Shown here one piece after another: positions 47,860 to 58,835 of a stretch of DNA of 64,000 nucleotides (its first letter is position 1; every line of letters begins with the position of its first letter). The notes under the pieces were generated by a model. That model worked only from the letters and a program-made list of their open reading frames with translations, did no database searches and was not told where the DNA came from. Made by a program: the position numbers and the translations under genes. The stretch covers positions 124,001-188,000 of the forward strand of contig VTFK01000430.1 of NCBI GenBank assembly GCA_009617715.1, in the 5' to 3' direction. The stretch comes from Plectrocnemia conspersa (taxonomy: Eukaryota; Arthropoda; Insecta; Trichoptera; Polycentropodidae).

Positions 47860-48585
47860 ACTTTGGAATCACTTTGCTTCCAATTTTAAATAACGAGAGC
47901 TTAACCTAACTTCCGCCAAGTAAAGCTACGCCGAATCTAACTAGATAACCCTTAAAAGAACGAGTATTCAATTTGACCGCCGAGCACTTAACCGTAAAGT
48001 TCAACCCGATCTTCGATACAACTTGAGAGACTACATTATTCAGTACTACTAAATAAACAGATACGTTTATCTATAGTGTAGTTAAAAATAATGTATATAA
48101 AAACTGTAATTATTAAAATAGATTAAGGTCGATTAACTAAAAAAAATCCCGACTTGCCATGAAATCTTTTTAAGCGCTTTTTAATAAAAAAATCAACTAA
48201 ATTTACATAGCATACTCAAAATACCTTTGAGTGGTTTAGAAAATATGAACGATATTAGAGCACTCGCTTATTCGTTAAACCGGATTCCATTGATTGTACG
48301 TATATAATAATAATTGATTACACAACGTAAATTCTACGACAGATTTCCACTCGTATTCTGATTTTTTAAGAAAAAAAATAATTATATGGACTGAAATTCA
48401 TTCTGCACATGCATTATCTACGATAACGTCATAAATAAAATTAACATAATGATGTATGCGATTATAAAAAAAATGCATTAGAGCAACTTTCACCGTCGAT
48501 CTCAACAAAATATTTGTTTACAAAAAAGAAGTACATATATATCGCACGAAGATTTCTATTGGTCGATCAGAACAGAGACCATTGT
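47860..48585. other. Intergenic DNA
   Basis: A somewhat more complex patch at 47860-48060 is followed by AT-rich DNA. The phrase AAGCTACGCCGAATCTAAC near 47922 recurs loosely near 51495 (GAGCTACGCTGAATCTAC). No gene is supported. Confidence 0.35.
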
Positions 48586-48589
48586 ACAA

Positions 48590-48825
48590 TCACATCGTCG
48601 GGTATTGTGTCTTGGAGAAGTCCCCTCTTGAAATCCCACCCCATGTCAGAGGGTCCGATGCTACTACGTGTCGGGGTGGGACACGCAGACCCACAATGCA
48701 AATAGCCGTGTCGTCTGCCGCTAGGGCCCAGGGCCGCGTTTTGTCCCTGGGGCCCGGGGCTAATCCATCATCCGGACGTCCGCGACTCAATGCCCGTAAT
48801 CACGTCAATGAATAATGCACAAAGA
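48590..48825. other. GC-rich island with mirrored open frames
   Basis: A strongly GC-rich 230-bp block with long open frames on both strands (minus 48590-48790, plus 48582-48815). Features include GGGCCCAGGG / CCCTGGGGCCCGGGG, ATGCAAAT near 48696 and, on the minus strand, GGGATTTC and GGGGACTTCTCC. No protein family is recognisable. A transposon 5' region or a CpG-type promoter are alternatives. Confidence 0.25.
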
Positions 48826-48829
48826 GCTG

Positions 48830-49825
48830 GGATCTGATCGAGAGCCGGCTTTTGGTCACGATTTGCAAGTGAAAATTTGCCACGTCCCATTGTGACGAAT
48901 CTCTTAACATTTTTGACTGAACAACAAAATATGCAACACATGTCGCTAAAATGGCAGATTTTTAACTGAAAGGCGTATTTTTTTTATTTAATGGTTTATA
49001 ACCATTTTCTAGTTAACAAAATAATATTAAAATTATATAAAATAAAAATAATCTTAATAATAGGATAAATTAATTGCAATTTTAATTTGAAAACATTATT
49101 GTAGTATTTTTTATTAAAAAAAAAATTGAAGGTGTGTGATTATTTTTATTGCTTTGCTATGAGCAGAAAAATGTATAACTGTTGTTACTGTATATGCATA
49201 TATTATGAGAAAAAAATATGATGCTCTTATACATCGGTTTTAGTGTTCATGCAGTATCCGAAAGACTTATTCGCAATATGCTTAGTAAATTTAAGTTAAA
49301 TTTATAATGAAAACTACAAAAATTTACATATATGTAGAAATAAATGCTTATCTTAAATTATTTTTATTCTAGTATTTTTATTCATTTTATTTTTTTTAAC
49401 TGCTTAGAATAAAAAAAATATATTAAATAAAAAATTCTAATCAAATTTTTGTGATTGATTACATTAAATCTGAGTTTCGGACTCTACATTTTAATTAGTT
49501 ATTATTATTTTCATAATTTATTGAGACAGCTTCTCATGATTAAATGTATACCTAAATCTTCAACGCTAACAATATATTTTATGCAATTTTCTTGTTTGCT
49601 TTTAAGAGGTGAGGTAATGGTTGTCTACAAATTGTAAATATAACAGCTTTTTTTGCAACTAGTTACAAGATCATTAAAATATTTATGACAGCTGTTTCGT
49701 CAGCGCACATTTATACGCCATTAAAATATAGAATAAAAACGAACTAGAAAATATAAGATAAAACAATGTGCAATAACTCAACGCTAGATCAGTACCTTGT
49801 AGGAATATTAAAAATAGGGGTCTGG
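48830..49825. other. AT-rich intergenic DNA
   Basis: AT-rich, with no supported feature. Confidence 0.45.
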
Positions 49826-49827
49826 AA

Positions 49828-49960
49828 AATTTATCGCTCGCAATTCACCGCCAGCAATTTACCAACATCAATTAATCGCTAGCAGCTTACCCCTGCGTCA
49901 ATTGATCGCATAAATACTTTATGGATTAAAAATGATCGTTAGCATATTTTATCGCCAGAC
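49828..49960 (+). repeat. Degenerate 14-bp minisatellite
   Basis: Six consecutive units start at 49828, 49842, 49856, 49870, 49884 and 49900: AATTTATCGCTCGC, AATTCACCGCCAGC, AATTTACCAACATC, AATTAATCGCTAGC, AGCTTACCCCTGCGTC and AATTGATCGCATAA. After a gap, AAATGATCGTTAGC and TTTTATCGCCAGAC continue the pattern to about 49960. The consensus is close to AATTTATCGCCAGC. The period is 14 bp, with one 16-bp unit. Confidence 0.8.
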
Positions 49961-52210
49961 AATAGCATATAATTGTTATAATATTATATGAGTGTGACAT
50001 CAGCATACATCGAGAGCTGTCAGTTTTTATAAACTGCCATATCGCTAATGAACACATCAACGAAGTGTTGAGGTCCGAGAAAGCTGCCTTAAAGTACTCC
50101 TATCGTGATAACTTGCAGTGACTGTAGAGGTCCATTGTTAATATCGGTATTGCCTGTTTCTCAAAATGTCATGTCATAACTAGTCGAAATATTAATAATA
50201 CACAGCATAATATAAACACAATGATTATACAATATTATATAGTAAAATTATAGTACATTATTATATAGTAGTGACAGTCAAAAATGACGGTCATAGTGAG
50301 AGTCAATGCACTGTATCCATTTCTTCCAAGGTCGACTAGTACTTCATGGTTCTAAACAAATGTAGCGCGTAGGTTTTCTAAAAGATAATAAAAAAAATAT
50401 ATAAATATGTATGTATGTATATAATTTTAAAAAAAAACACTACGTTTTACATAAATCTGGATCAATTACTGGTCGATTATTATTGGTAAAAAAATTGAAT
50501 AGCTGTATCAAAGCGATAGAATAATTAATCACGTGACGTTAAGCGCTTAATTAAGCGCCATAAATAAAATCAGAATAAACTATCGCTTTTGTGACATATA
50601 GACGCTTGATAGCGTGAAAATTGGTAGGCTTCGGAGTAAAAATCTCCATTAACCGGTATTTTTTAATAAACGGCACCACCCATTGCCCAAGGATACGAAT
50701 CAAAATTATGCAATGGTCTTTCTAATACTAAGCATTAATATTTTCTAAATGAAATTTATAACAATCGCTTCGATACCTTCGATAATGTCTTGTATAACCA
50801 AATGATCTAAATCTAAATTCCTGTGAAATTTACAGTGTAAGCTGACCTCAGCGAAACACTTTAGGTAAGTTTTAAAAGCTTATTGATAACATTGCTCCTA
50901 AAAGCGAACGTTTCGTGACGATTTGCAAAAGCGCAAAAATAAACAATGCAAGTGTTTTTCTAGAAAGTCACGTAGGGGCGCGAATACCAAAACAAATATA
51001 TTGAGATGGTGCAGAATTAGATTGTTGTTGAACTGGCGGTCGAAATAATATGTTTTTACCAAAACACAGTTTACCGAACGACGCTAATAACTTTTTAGCA
51101 GATTTTTTATAAAATAAATATTTTTACCGAGATAAGTTTTATACTTTGCGGTAATAAAAAAATAACGTTTTGGAATCCGTCCAAATATTGTGAAAAACGG
51201 ATGCAAACGATGCATAACTGAGGTGTTTATCGGAAGGAGAATCAGAGTTTCTAAATACCGATGCCGCAATATTTACAATGATAATTTCAAAAGTGCAAGT
51301 ATTGTATTATATTACTTAGGATCCAATTATTTATTTATGTTTTAATGTAACAATTTTTAATCTATCGGTATGTTAACGAAGAGTCTGGTTCTACCCCAAA
51401 TCGTCAACATTGTTCAGATGACTGGAAGATTCGGTAAATGTACTGAATTACTTCTGTGACTTCAGAAACTTGAGCAAAACTTGTATCAAGCGGAGCTACG
51501 CTGAATCTACAAAAGTTAAAGTTGCTCTTTAATACGAAAAATTGGAACAAATTTTAATGCCACATTTAAAATTGTTATGATTTCATATTAATATTTAAAA
51601 AAAAACTTTGCAAATATAGAATATAAATATCAAAACTACTGACAGTTAATATGAAGTACTGAACAAAAAGAAACAAAATTACTGACCCAATAAATACAGG
51701 TTTTTATTAAGTATTTTTTCTAGTTCATCTTTTATTTTATATATTTCTCATATGCTTCATTTTTTATTGTTTTTTTCTACAATGAATTATAATAATAAAT
51801 ACTATTATATTTCTTTTTACTACATCATTTTTAATTTAAATTTAATAATGAAATTTTTAATATACATTTTTTTTAATAAATCTGACGCTAATTCGCATAG
51901 CTTTCTCTTAATTGCTAGATTATGTCAATGTTAAGCAGAAATGTATTAGTAATCAATTCCTTTTCCGCATTTTCCATAACTGATGATTATTTATGTATAT
52001 TAGATAATCCGACATTTACACATTATTATTTCTTTAGTTTTAATAAAAATAAAAACACTTTATTAAGATTGACAAATAATATTAACATAATAGTTGTGTG
52101 GTCTATATTATTTTATTTTTTCAATCTTACAATTTATTTATAAATCGTTAATAGATATTTATAAATAATATTTATTTTAAATCTCATAAAAAAATATTTT
52201 TATTATTATT
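49961..52210. other. Intergenic DNA
   Basis: Mixed AT-rich sequence with moderately complex patches at 50000-50360, 50560-51010 and 51360-51540. No gene, RNA or repeat was identified beyond the short shared phrase near 51495. Confidence 0.35.
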
Positions 52211-52214
52211 ATTA

Positions 52215-52480
52215 TGGTTCCAACAGTATAGTCGCGGTCTTCCGAGTGCTCTGCTAGTACTAGTTTCCATTTTAAAAGTTGTATTATCTATTAAAGTTGA
52301 GCCTTTGAGCCCTGGCAAATATCGATTATTCTAACACATATTAATTATTTCACGTTTCCCTCTCGGGACTCTTTTGTTACTGCATCCCAACATGGTCCGA
52401 AGATCCTTCTCAAAACTTTTCTCTCGAACCTGTCGAGAAACGGTTTATTGATCTCCAATCTTGTGTATGTTTCATATACA
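52215..52480 (-). pseudogene. LINE (non-LTR retrotransposon) reverse transcriptase C-terminal relic
   Basis: On the minus strand the segment reads ...YTRLEINKPFLDRF, then ERKVLRRIFGP, a block typical of the region downstream of the reverse transcriptase domain in insect LINEs (commonly ERKVLRKIFGP). It is followed by a degraded KW..AEHSEDR that resembles the family's RWAGHV.RM.EDR block. In-frame stops and lost sequence show it is a fragment. LINE clade was not resolved. Confidence 0.65.
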
Positions 52481-53006
52481 TAACCCTATACAAATTTATA
52501 TATATAATATAGCTATCGTATCCTTTGAAATATCAACGGATTGTACATAAAAATGGTATAAATATGTCTTACAAAATTAAACAATATATTTTTATGTATT
52601 TTTGTGTAATATCTAAAAATACTGCATATTTTTGACGGTCAATGTAATAAAACATCGTACAACGCGTGATCATCATATGCTTCTTAATTTCTGCCCTATA
52701 ATCGGTCGGTCGATTTGAGGAGCAGTACCGATATACTGGTAAATACACAGGGCAGTATTGTTTTGTTTGTTCTCGAGGTACGAATGTCAATATTATTATC
52801 TTGTTATATATGTTTTATGTATAATAATTATAGCCTTGCTCTACGTGTACATTTTTAATTTGATTTATTTTTACAATACATCCCTGTTCTCAGAAAGTAT
52901 GTAAATTATGCATATATTTCTATTTATGCACTGGGTCATAGGAAAAATAGTTTTAAAGCGAAAAGGTGTATCATTTTGCTATATGTAATGTAGTCATTAT
53001 GATAAT

Positions 53007-53085
53007 TATATATGAGGTGTTACCGCGCGCAGCCAGTAGTACATTCTTGGAACAACCAGAATATAAACATCTATGATCAAAAAAG
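53007..53085 (+). other. Candidate TATA promoter and short first coding exon
   Basis: TATATATG at 53007-53014 is followed 28 bp later by an initiator-like CCAGTA (A at 53035), then a 38-nt leader, then ATG ATC AAA AAA G (53073-53085) and a consensus donor GTAAGTAA. This is the layout of insect cuticle or other secreted-protein genes, whose first exon carries only a few codons, as in the minus-strand gene at 35516-35527. No second exon was found on the plus strand before PDHB, so the gene is unproven. Confidence 0.35.
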
Positions 53086-53099
53086 GTAAGTAAACGAAG

Positions 53100-54570
53100 C
53101 CAGGTTTAAAACCATTAATATTTTATTTTACTGATTTGTATTCTTCTACTTATATAACTTTCTCTATTTAGTCACCAATAAAGGTATTTCTTAAGTATTT
53201 ACAAAAAATCTTTCAGACTGCTTTTGATACTTAAATAATTTGATTTATTTTCAAACCTAATTTCGCCCAAAAGATTTAAGAACTAGAACCACTGCCTCAT
53301 ACATTTTTACATTTACGTCAGCACTTGGAATCCCTGGAATATTCTATCTAATTATTGATTTAGGTAATGTAAACATGAAAAGTAGAGACACCTGTATTAC
53401 CAATTGATACTTATTATATTAACAACTTTAACGGAGCCACCTTTTGCTATGACATAAAACTAATGTGAAGGTGAAAATGTATATTAAATAAAATATTATT
53501 TTAAAATAATCACCTTTAAGTTGATAACCTAATCTATTTTGAAACGTTACGTCTAAAAGTAAATTTAATACATTGAAATTGTTATTTTAAAACAATGTTT
53601 ATTTATACAAGTGCACTTTGTTTTAATAAAAAATAGTATTTATGGAATTGTTTTATTTTCATCAGCTACACATTCTCATTGAAACGTTAAATCAGAATAA
53701 ATATCAAAACAGCGATAAACTGAATTCACTAAAAAAAAATTGAGCACAAGTTAGTGCCATGTTTTTTACACGCTTTTCATTTTCATATAATAGATACACA
53801 CAGTAACTTTGTGTTATGTTTTGGCAGTGTATTAGTAACTTTATATCAATATAGAAAATCAGTCTTAAAATTTTCTTTTGACCAAATTGTAAAACATAAT
53901 AAAATACGTTCCTTAATTGACAAAATATACATCGCAAAATTACTGTTTTTAAAAAATAATTGACAGTCAGATCTAAATATGTCGATTGAATAAAAATATA
54001 ATCTTTCACACAAAAATAGAGCATTGAAATAAAAGTCTTTTCTTATATAATTTTGTATTATACAAAAACGTTTTTAATGAGTTTTGCCCGGCAATGAATA
54101 TAAAATAACAAACCAACAACAAAAACTTGTATCATCAAAATAAATAAATATATAGATGAGAATTGTGATAACAAATTTATCTATAATCTAAGCTAATACC
54201 ATTTTTAATGTAAATCTCATTTTGAAATACATTTTTATTCAAAACGAACGATTTCTTTTTAATTTCATATTTGTGTTAGACACGTTACTTAAACACGAAT
54301 TAACAATTTTATGACTTTTTTATAAGAATACTAAGCGTACTGTAAAATTTACAAGTTTAGATTATTCTATAGTTTTATTGCAACGTAAATTGCTTGAAGC
54401 ATACAACAATATTGTATTCATAACCTAAAAAATAATTAACAATGAGCATTTCCGATAAAGTAGAAATTGTGTGCAATTTGAAAATAAATATATATCGTAT
54501 TTACAAATTTTTTACTAACTTATAAATCTACGCATATGTGCATTTTTTGATTATAGATATTTAGCATAAA
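53100..54570. other. AT-rich DNA between the candidate exon and PDHB
   Basis: AT-rich, with open frames on both strands around 53700-54020 that look like composition artefacts. I saw no acceptor followed by a hydrophobic, signal-peptide-like frame. Confidence 0.4.
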
Positions 54571-54575
54571 TAGCT

Positions 54576-54581
54576 TTTATT
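54576..54581 (-). terminator. PDHB polyadenylation signal
   Basis: AATAAA on the minus strand about 42 bases beyond the stop codon. Another AATAAA overlaps the stop itself (AAATAAAA), but it is too close to be the likely signal. Confidence 0.5.
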
Positions 54582-54622
54582 AGGCACCATATTTACATAT
54601 ACATTTGTATGCGGGACGATTT

Positions 54623-57600
54623 TTATTTCTTGACATTGAGGATTTTGTTGACAGCCGTAACGACATCAGACGGTGCAGGAAGCGCAGCGGCTTCTAAGCT
54701 CTTCGTATACGGCATGGGAAGATCGGCGCCGGTGACACGCCAAACAGGCGCATCCAATTGGAAGAATGTATCGGTTTCCATAATACGGGCGCAGATCTCA
54801 GCTCCGATTCCTGATTAAATTCACACATCATTAAATAAACCAATTTAGCAATAAAGATAAAATAAAATATTATTCACCAGAGGACGGCCATCCTTGCTCC
54901 ACAGTTATTAAATGATGCGTTTTCGCTACTGATTGTCTAATCGTATCCATATCTAAAGGTCGCACACTCCTCAAGTTGATAACCTCGCATTCGATACCTT
55001 TTCCTGCTAACTCTTCGGCTCCTAAAAGAGCGGTGTCTACGGCTTTAGCAAAGGCTACGAGTGTTACGTGTTTACCTGGGCGTTCGATTTTGGCTTTGCC
55101 TTTAAATTAACATATTTTATTACAATAAATAAAATAAATATATGTATATATATAAAAAAAAAAATAGTACCAATCGGAATAACAAAGTTGTTATCTAGAG
55201 CTTCATCAGACATTGGAAACTGTACGCCGTACAACATTTCATTTTCTAATACGACTACAGGGTCTGGATCTCTGATGGCTGCTTTTAGAAGACCTGTAAT
55301 ATTAGTAAATATTTCATCAAACATGTCCTATTTTTAAAGCATGTCTTGAAATGTTTATACCTTTAGCGTCTTCGGAACTATAAGGTGCGACAACTTTCAA
55401 TCCGGGACAATGCGAGTACCAAGCGGCGAAGCATTGCGAATGTTGAGCGCCAACTCCTGCCGCAGCGCCGTTAGGTCCTCTGAACACAATCGGAACGTTG
55501 ACAGCGCCGGCTGACATATAGAATGTCTTAGCGGCTGAATTGATAATCTAATTCATAAAAAAAATCAATATACATATAGACAACGACAATTGATCGTATA
55601 ACGGCAATTGAAAGCATAGTGGCAATGAACGTCAATTGAGATAACAGAGTTCATCAAAACAATGGTTATCGGTGAAATGTTTACCTGATCTATAGCTTGC
55701 ATGGAAAAGTTATACGTCATGTACTCGCAGATGGGTCTGAGGCCGGCCATGGCTGCGCCGACAGCTAATCCCGTGAAGCCGCTCTCGGTGATCGGCGTAT
55801 CGATTACTCTTTTGTCGCCATACTTTTTCCATAAGCCTCTGTCAAATATAGATTGAACAAATTGAGTATATTAAGATCTATTGATTACATTTTTAAATTG
55901 TACATGTTATAAAAAAATATATAGGTATTTTTAATCAGAACATGGGATACATTCTGATATAAGCTCAAATAAATTTCAACATATCATACCGGAACACGAT
56001 CCAGCACATTCCGATCTCAATACACCACTGATTATACTTGTCAATATTCTTTTTATAAAGGATTTAAAAAGTCGGCTGATTTTTAACGATCTAGTCCCAA
56101 CTTCGACTTACTCTAAAATGCTATAAATCCACAATTGTTTTTTACTATCCTGTAAAATTTTAATTTTACGCTACCATTACATGGTAGTTACGGGACAGGG
56201 ACAGTAGTATTGAATCCTAGACTTGTAGTTACTTAAGACTAGGGTTCTCAATTATTCGCAGTTTTCAACTATTCGAAAATTGAATAAAAAATGGATCAAG
56301 TATTCAAAATATATCCGTAATTTTTAATACTTGATTAATTTATATACCACTTGGTGAAAAATTCAACTAATTGCCTGCAAAATATTATTTACTAAAAAAA
56401 ATAATTACTGGTTTATAATAATCATTTTAAATAATCATTGATTACTTTTATAATTGTTCAACTTCTTGAATTTTATAAAATATGCATAACACAATGCTGT
56501 GCGAATTCTGAAGTTAGGTTATTAAAAGAAAAATGCTTAATTTTAATATTATGTATTTTTTGATCAGCAACATCATTGCAGCTTTTTCAAATCACCAGAA
56601 TTAACACAGCAAAATTGATGGAACATTGTAAATACATAATTTTATTGAATTAATTGTATATACGATAGCTAGTAATGTTTGATATACATAAAGATCAAAT
56701 CTGTATCACAACTAGCTTTGAGCGAATTTGCATATAAATTAAATTACTAGAAATACATTAACCGCGATAAAATCTTTGAACTGATTGAAATAAATTCTTT
56801 GCGTCTTGAAACAACAAATACAAAAACGTAACACGTAACTTCACAAAAATTTCCTGTTTTTGAGATAGGCGTTAAACGATAATAAAAGGTGGGGCCTTTC
56901 CAATATTTTGTTTCGTTCAACGAACAAATTCTATGAATTTCGGTCATAGCAAATAGCGCCAATAACCATTACATTCACAAACGTTTTTCGAAGGTGTAAA
57001 AGTATTCTTGTCGAGAAGAAGCGTCTCATTGTTTCGCAATTTGAAACAAAATAAAGGATTTTGGAGAGGCACTAGTCACTCGGGTATATTGAGAGAAAAA
57101 ACGACTACATGTGTTGCCTAAGTATAGTTGAAAATCATACGAGTAATTCGGATAATCGAATATTCGATTGGGAACCCTATGTAAGACCAAAGGTCGTAGA
57201 GCCAGGGTAAATTATTCCAAATGAAAATCTCAGGAGTAACGAATGTTGAATAAATATCTAAAAACAATAGAGGGCATTTTTTGAACGCCCTAATTCTGTA
57301 TTAATTGATAATAAGAATACAAGTTAGAGTAAAAAGTGGTATCATAAAATATTTTTTACATGTGTAAATAGCTGGATTTTGTGAAGAAAAATGAATAGAT
57401 TATATGCCACTCTTGGATTTGAAACTATTGGTTGCAGAATCATCGACAAAAAAGGGAGCATTAATTTAAATTAGTTGAAGAAACGATGGAAGTTAAATAT
57501 TGATTTGAAAGAAATTGTAGAAGATGGGGACAAAATTTAGGCAAAAATGTGTGAAATTTATTTACTAATAAGATGTATTAAATATAAAAGTGATCTCTGC

Positions 57601-58613
57601 ATAAACAAAGATAGAAATTTTATTGTTTTATTGATTTCCACAATATTAGGTAAATTTTGTTTTTTTATCATTGTGTATCTATTTTTGTTATTAGTTGGCC
57701 ACACACAAAAATACATTTTCAACCATAGCAATATTGAGCGACCGATGGGTCATAATGTAATAAAACCATATTTAGATCTTTTAAATGATATACCTACTGA
57801 TGACGGCTACTTTGGCGCAAATTAATGTCATACAATTATTTAAGGGGCAAATTTTAACAAAATCACTGTAAACGGTCGTTTACGCGAGCGCGATCTGCTT
57901 GTCCGTGTCCAATCTGTTCGTTTTGAGCAAGGACAACGGACAGACAACAGACGGATCTGTCCGAGAGTTTTAACACCACACACTGGACATTCATCTCGGA
58001 CAAATCCGGCGGGCAGATCTGTGTGTTTTTAATTAATTTTATTTAATTTGTATTTTTTTTGTTCTTAATGCATAAATTGCCACATATGCCCTAATATATT
58101 TTTGTCAATACAATTTTAAATAATATTCAAATATTTGTAAAGGATTAAAAAAAAGAACAATATACAATATGTATAAGTAAGACATCCACATATATGTATA
58201 TTAATCATAAAATGTTATAAAAATAGCACTAAACAGCAAGTTATGAGTAAAACAAAAAATTGATAATTTGTGCTGTATAATTTGGTTAAAATCCTATTAG
58301 AAACAAGTATAATCAACGGTGTAGTGAGGCTAGAACGATTTCATATAAAATAGTCATAACCAAATTACAAAATAACAAATGAAAAACAAACATGGCCGAC
58401 TTGTTGAATTAAAATTCAATTTGCATACCTGGAGACTTTGTATGCGCCGTCGTATTGGGCGACTTCCTCTCCGAGGAGGAACACTCGTTCGTCCCGCTCC
58501 ATCTCCTCGTCGATGGCCTGATTGAGGGCATCTCTGACCGCGACCTGGCGGCCCCTGAGCGCCGCGGAGGTGCCTAGCGCGCGTCGAGCGCTCCACATCG
58601 CCGTCTGCATCAT
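54623..58613 (-). CDS. PDHB: Pyruvate dehydrogenase E1 component subunit beta, mitochondrial
   Basis: Complete gene. With the alpha subunit it forms the E1 heterotetramer of the mitochondrial pyruvate dehydrogenase complex, which decarboxylates pyruvate using thiamine diphosphate. Six exons join without frame loss into 352 residues (human has 359): 58613-58429, 55838-55685, 55547-55361, 55293-55171, 55099-54878 and 54810-54623. All introns are GT..AG, with phases 2, 0, 1, 1 and 1. The first ~20 residues are Arg/Ala/Ser-rich, a short mitochondrial presequence. The pyrimidine-binding domain follows, with [15 protein letters not shown] at 45-59, the conserved Glu80 in PITE (the thiamine-activating glutamate, human mature Glu59) and [10 protein letters not shown] from 147. 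The C-terminal transketolase-type domain carries [23 protein letters not shown] and [11 protein letters not shown]. Tandem ATGs start it. No key residue is missing. Intron 1 (2.6 kb) carries transposon debris. Confidence 0.97.
56232..57187. mobile_element. Degenerate hAT-like element in PDHB intron 1
   Basis: The element spans 56240-57179. It starts TAGGGTTCTCAATTATTCG and ends with the inverse CGATTGGGAACCCTA. Further in, TTTTCAACTAT occurs on the left and its complement (ATAGTTGAAAA) on the right. The flanks CTTAAGAC (56232-56239) and TGTAAGAC (57180-57187) agree at six of eight positions, fitting a decayed 8-bp hAT target duplication. There is no transposase frame. The right third is shared with 40275-40670. 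Confidence 0.7.
57400..57835 (+). pseudogene. Possible piggyBac-like transposase fragment
   Basis: The end of a plus-strand frame (57700-57825) reads HTQKYIFN..., then [17 protein letters not shown] and [13 protein letters not shown]. The pattern, Gly-x-x-Val-x-(hydrophobic) followed by Asp/Asn-x-x-(Tyr/Phe)-x, resembles the part of piggyBac-type transposases just before the DNFFTS block, but that block is absent. The N-terminal half looks AT-generated. Weak call. Confidence 0.25.
57865..58025. repeat. GC-rich MITE-like segment in PDHB intron 1
   Basis: A 160-bp GC-rich segment with partly inverted ends (GCGATCTGCTTGTCC near the left, GGACAAATCCGGCGGGCAGATC near the right) and an internal GGACAGACAACAGACGGATC. 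It resembles a short DNA transposon, but its exact ends and target duplication are unclear. Confidence 0.4.
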
Positions 58614-58835
58614 CTCCTGATCTCGTGACGTAACACTCTCACCCGAGACGAAAGATAAGCGAGATCGGTGATCGGCGGTCGGTCCGGAAGCGAGACCGTG
58701 ACGATCGAAAGAGTGCGTCTGCCCTCAGCCGACTGCCGCGATCAGCTGCGTCCGACGAGAAGGTCGCCGCGATCGTCTATATTCAAAGACGTTTGGCCTA
58801 AACGTAGCACGGAACGACCATTCGACAAATAGTAT
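58614..58835 (-). promoter_or_regulatory. PDHB: PDHB 5' UTR and CpG-rich promoter
   Basis: The 220 bp upstream of the PDHB start, together with exon 1, form the densest CpG-rich block in the window, falling off near 58830. There is no TATA box at a usual place. A CRE-type TGACGTAA lies at 58626-58633. Such a block is typical of a housekeeping promoter; the transcription start is not placed. Confidence 0.6.
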
